Assembly: GCA_002323775.1 (NCBI GenBank)
Contig: DCPV01000140.1
Location: forward strand, 8,782-14,690
Origin: Firmicutes bacterium UBA1535
GTDB lineage: Bacteria; Bacillota; Clostridia; Tissierellales; Sedimentibacteraceae
Direction of reading: 5' to 3'
Length of the DNA: 5,909 bases
Part shown: positions 5,495 through 5,909 of the stretch, in pieces
Numbering within the stretch: the first letter of the stretch is position 1
Layout of the letters: each line of letters begins with the position of its first letter
Notes under the pieces: generated by a model
The model's input: the letters and a program-made list of their open reading frames with translations, nothing else
Told to the model about the DNA's origin: nothing
Database searches by the model: none
Translations under genes and position numbers: made by a program

Positions 5495-5909
5495 GTGAGT
5501 AGCAATAGAAATTATAGAATCATGAAGTTCTTTGAAGCAGTTGATAAATCATGTAAAGGAAAAGGCTATGTTAAGATTGATTTAAGAGGAAACAGAGGCT
5601 TTATAACAGTAAATCTTGAAAACCTTGGCGATGGAAAAGCTTTAAGCGAGGTGTATTTATTTAAAAATAAGAAAGAGAAAATTAAAATCGGTCCTATAAA
5701 TTCAAAAAGAGGACGCCTACAAAGAAGCATAACGCTTAATAGCAAGGATGAGCCTATTGAAAATTACAATATATGCGGAATTGTAGTTGATGATAAAATA
5801 CATATGTATGCTCCTGTATTTTCGCCTTTAAAAGCAACGCAGATAGACAATTTGCTGGAAGATATAGCAAGTGTTGAAGTGCAGAAAGTAGAGGAAATAG
5901 AGGAAATAG
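5495..5909 (+). CDS. Unrecognised protein, 3' end beyond the window
   Basis: Open from GTG 5495 to the window edge (138 codons visible, no stop). GTG is preferred because G6 at 5482-5487 lies seven bases upstream; an in-frame ATG at 5480 has no ribosome binding site and would add MGGFF. I do not recognise the family. The first part (MSSNRNYRIMKFFEAV) looks helical, followed by a likely beta-rich soluble domain with alternating patterns such as GYVKIDLRGNRGFITVNL (residues about 28-45), EVYLFKNKKEKIKIGPI, RGRLQRSITL and YNICGIVV. This is followed by HMYAPVF and a Glu-rich stretch at the cut end (VEVQKVEEIEE) that suggests a charged linker to a further domain. There is no signal peptide or membrane segment in the visible part. 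Codon use resembles the neighbours. It lies behind the ksgA terminator-like hairpin, so it may be a separate unit, though I found no convincing promoter in 5380-5480. Confidence 0.8.
   Translation, partial: MSSNRNYRIMKFFEAVDKSCKGKGYVKIDLRGNRGFITVNLENLGDGKALSEVYLFKNKKEKIKIGPINSKRGRLQRSITLNSKDEPIENYNICGIVVDDKIHMYAPVFSPLKATQIDNLLEDIASVEVQKVEEIEEI

Overview
The window looks like chromosomal DNA of a low-GC, AT-rich Gram-positive bacterium of the Clostridia/Tissierellia kind. The evidence is strong GGAGG-type ribosome binding sites, a T-box leader upstream of metG, and the Firmicutes gene order metG-tatD-rnmV-ksgA. The exact genus cannot be read from the sequence. All supported genes are on the + strand.

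Layout: (1) 33-461 is a ferritin-like (DUF2383-type) four-helix protein, closed by a clear intrinsic terminator at 479-509. (2) 610-840 is a tiny two-segment membrane protein of unknown function with its own promoter. (3) 863-1237 is a sigma-A promoter followed by a tRNA-Met T-box leader with stem I, an AUG specifier, an antiterminator and a competing terminator. (4) 1315-2886 is metG, a methionyl-tRNA synthetase without the usual C-terminal tRNA-binding domain. (5) 2886-3138 is a 253-base highly palindromic element. It is bounded by a perfect 17-bp inverted repeat that starts on the last base of the metG stop codon, and it contains a perfect 23-bp and a perfect 17-bp hairpin arm. (6) 3191-3967 is tatD. 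(7) About 3963-4517 is rnmV (RNase M5), whose conserved N-terminus can only be translated from a non-canonical AUU or AUA start. (8) 4522-5379 is ksgA. (9) 5433-5494 is a terminator-like hairpin plus T7 whose right arm is also the ribosome binding site of (10) an unrecognised gene starting at 5495 and running off the window.

Functionally, the central block is an RNA and translation cluster. MetRS charges tRNA-Met and its leader senses uncharged tRNA-Met. RNase M5 matures 5S rRNA and KsgA dimethylates 16S rRNA, so both act late in ribosome assembly. TatD is a metal-dependent nuclease that commonly sits in this operon. The items most worth a second look are the palindromic element between metG and tatD, the missing canonical start codon of rnmV, and the hairpin that doubles as terminator and ribosome binding site after ksgA.
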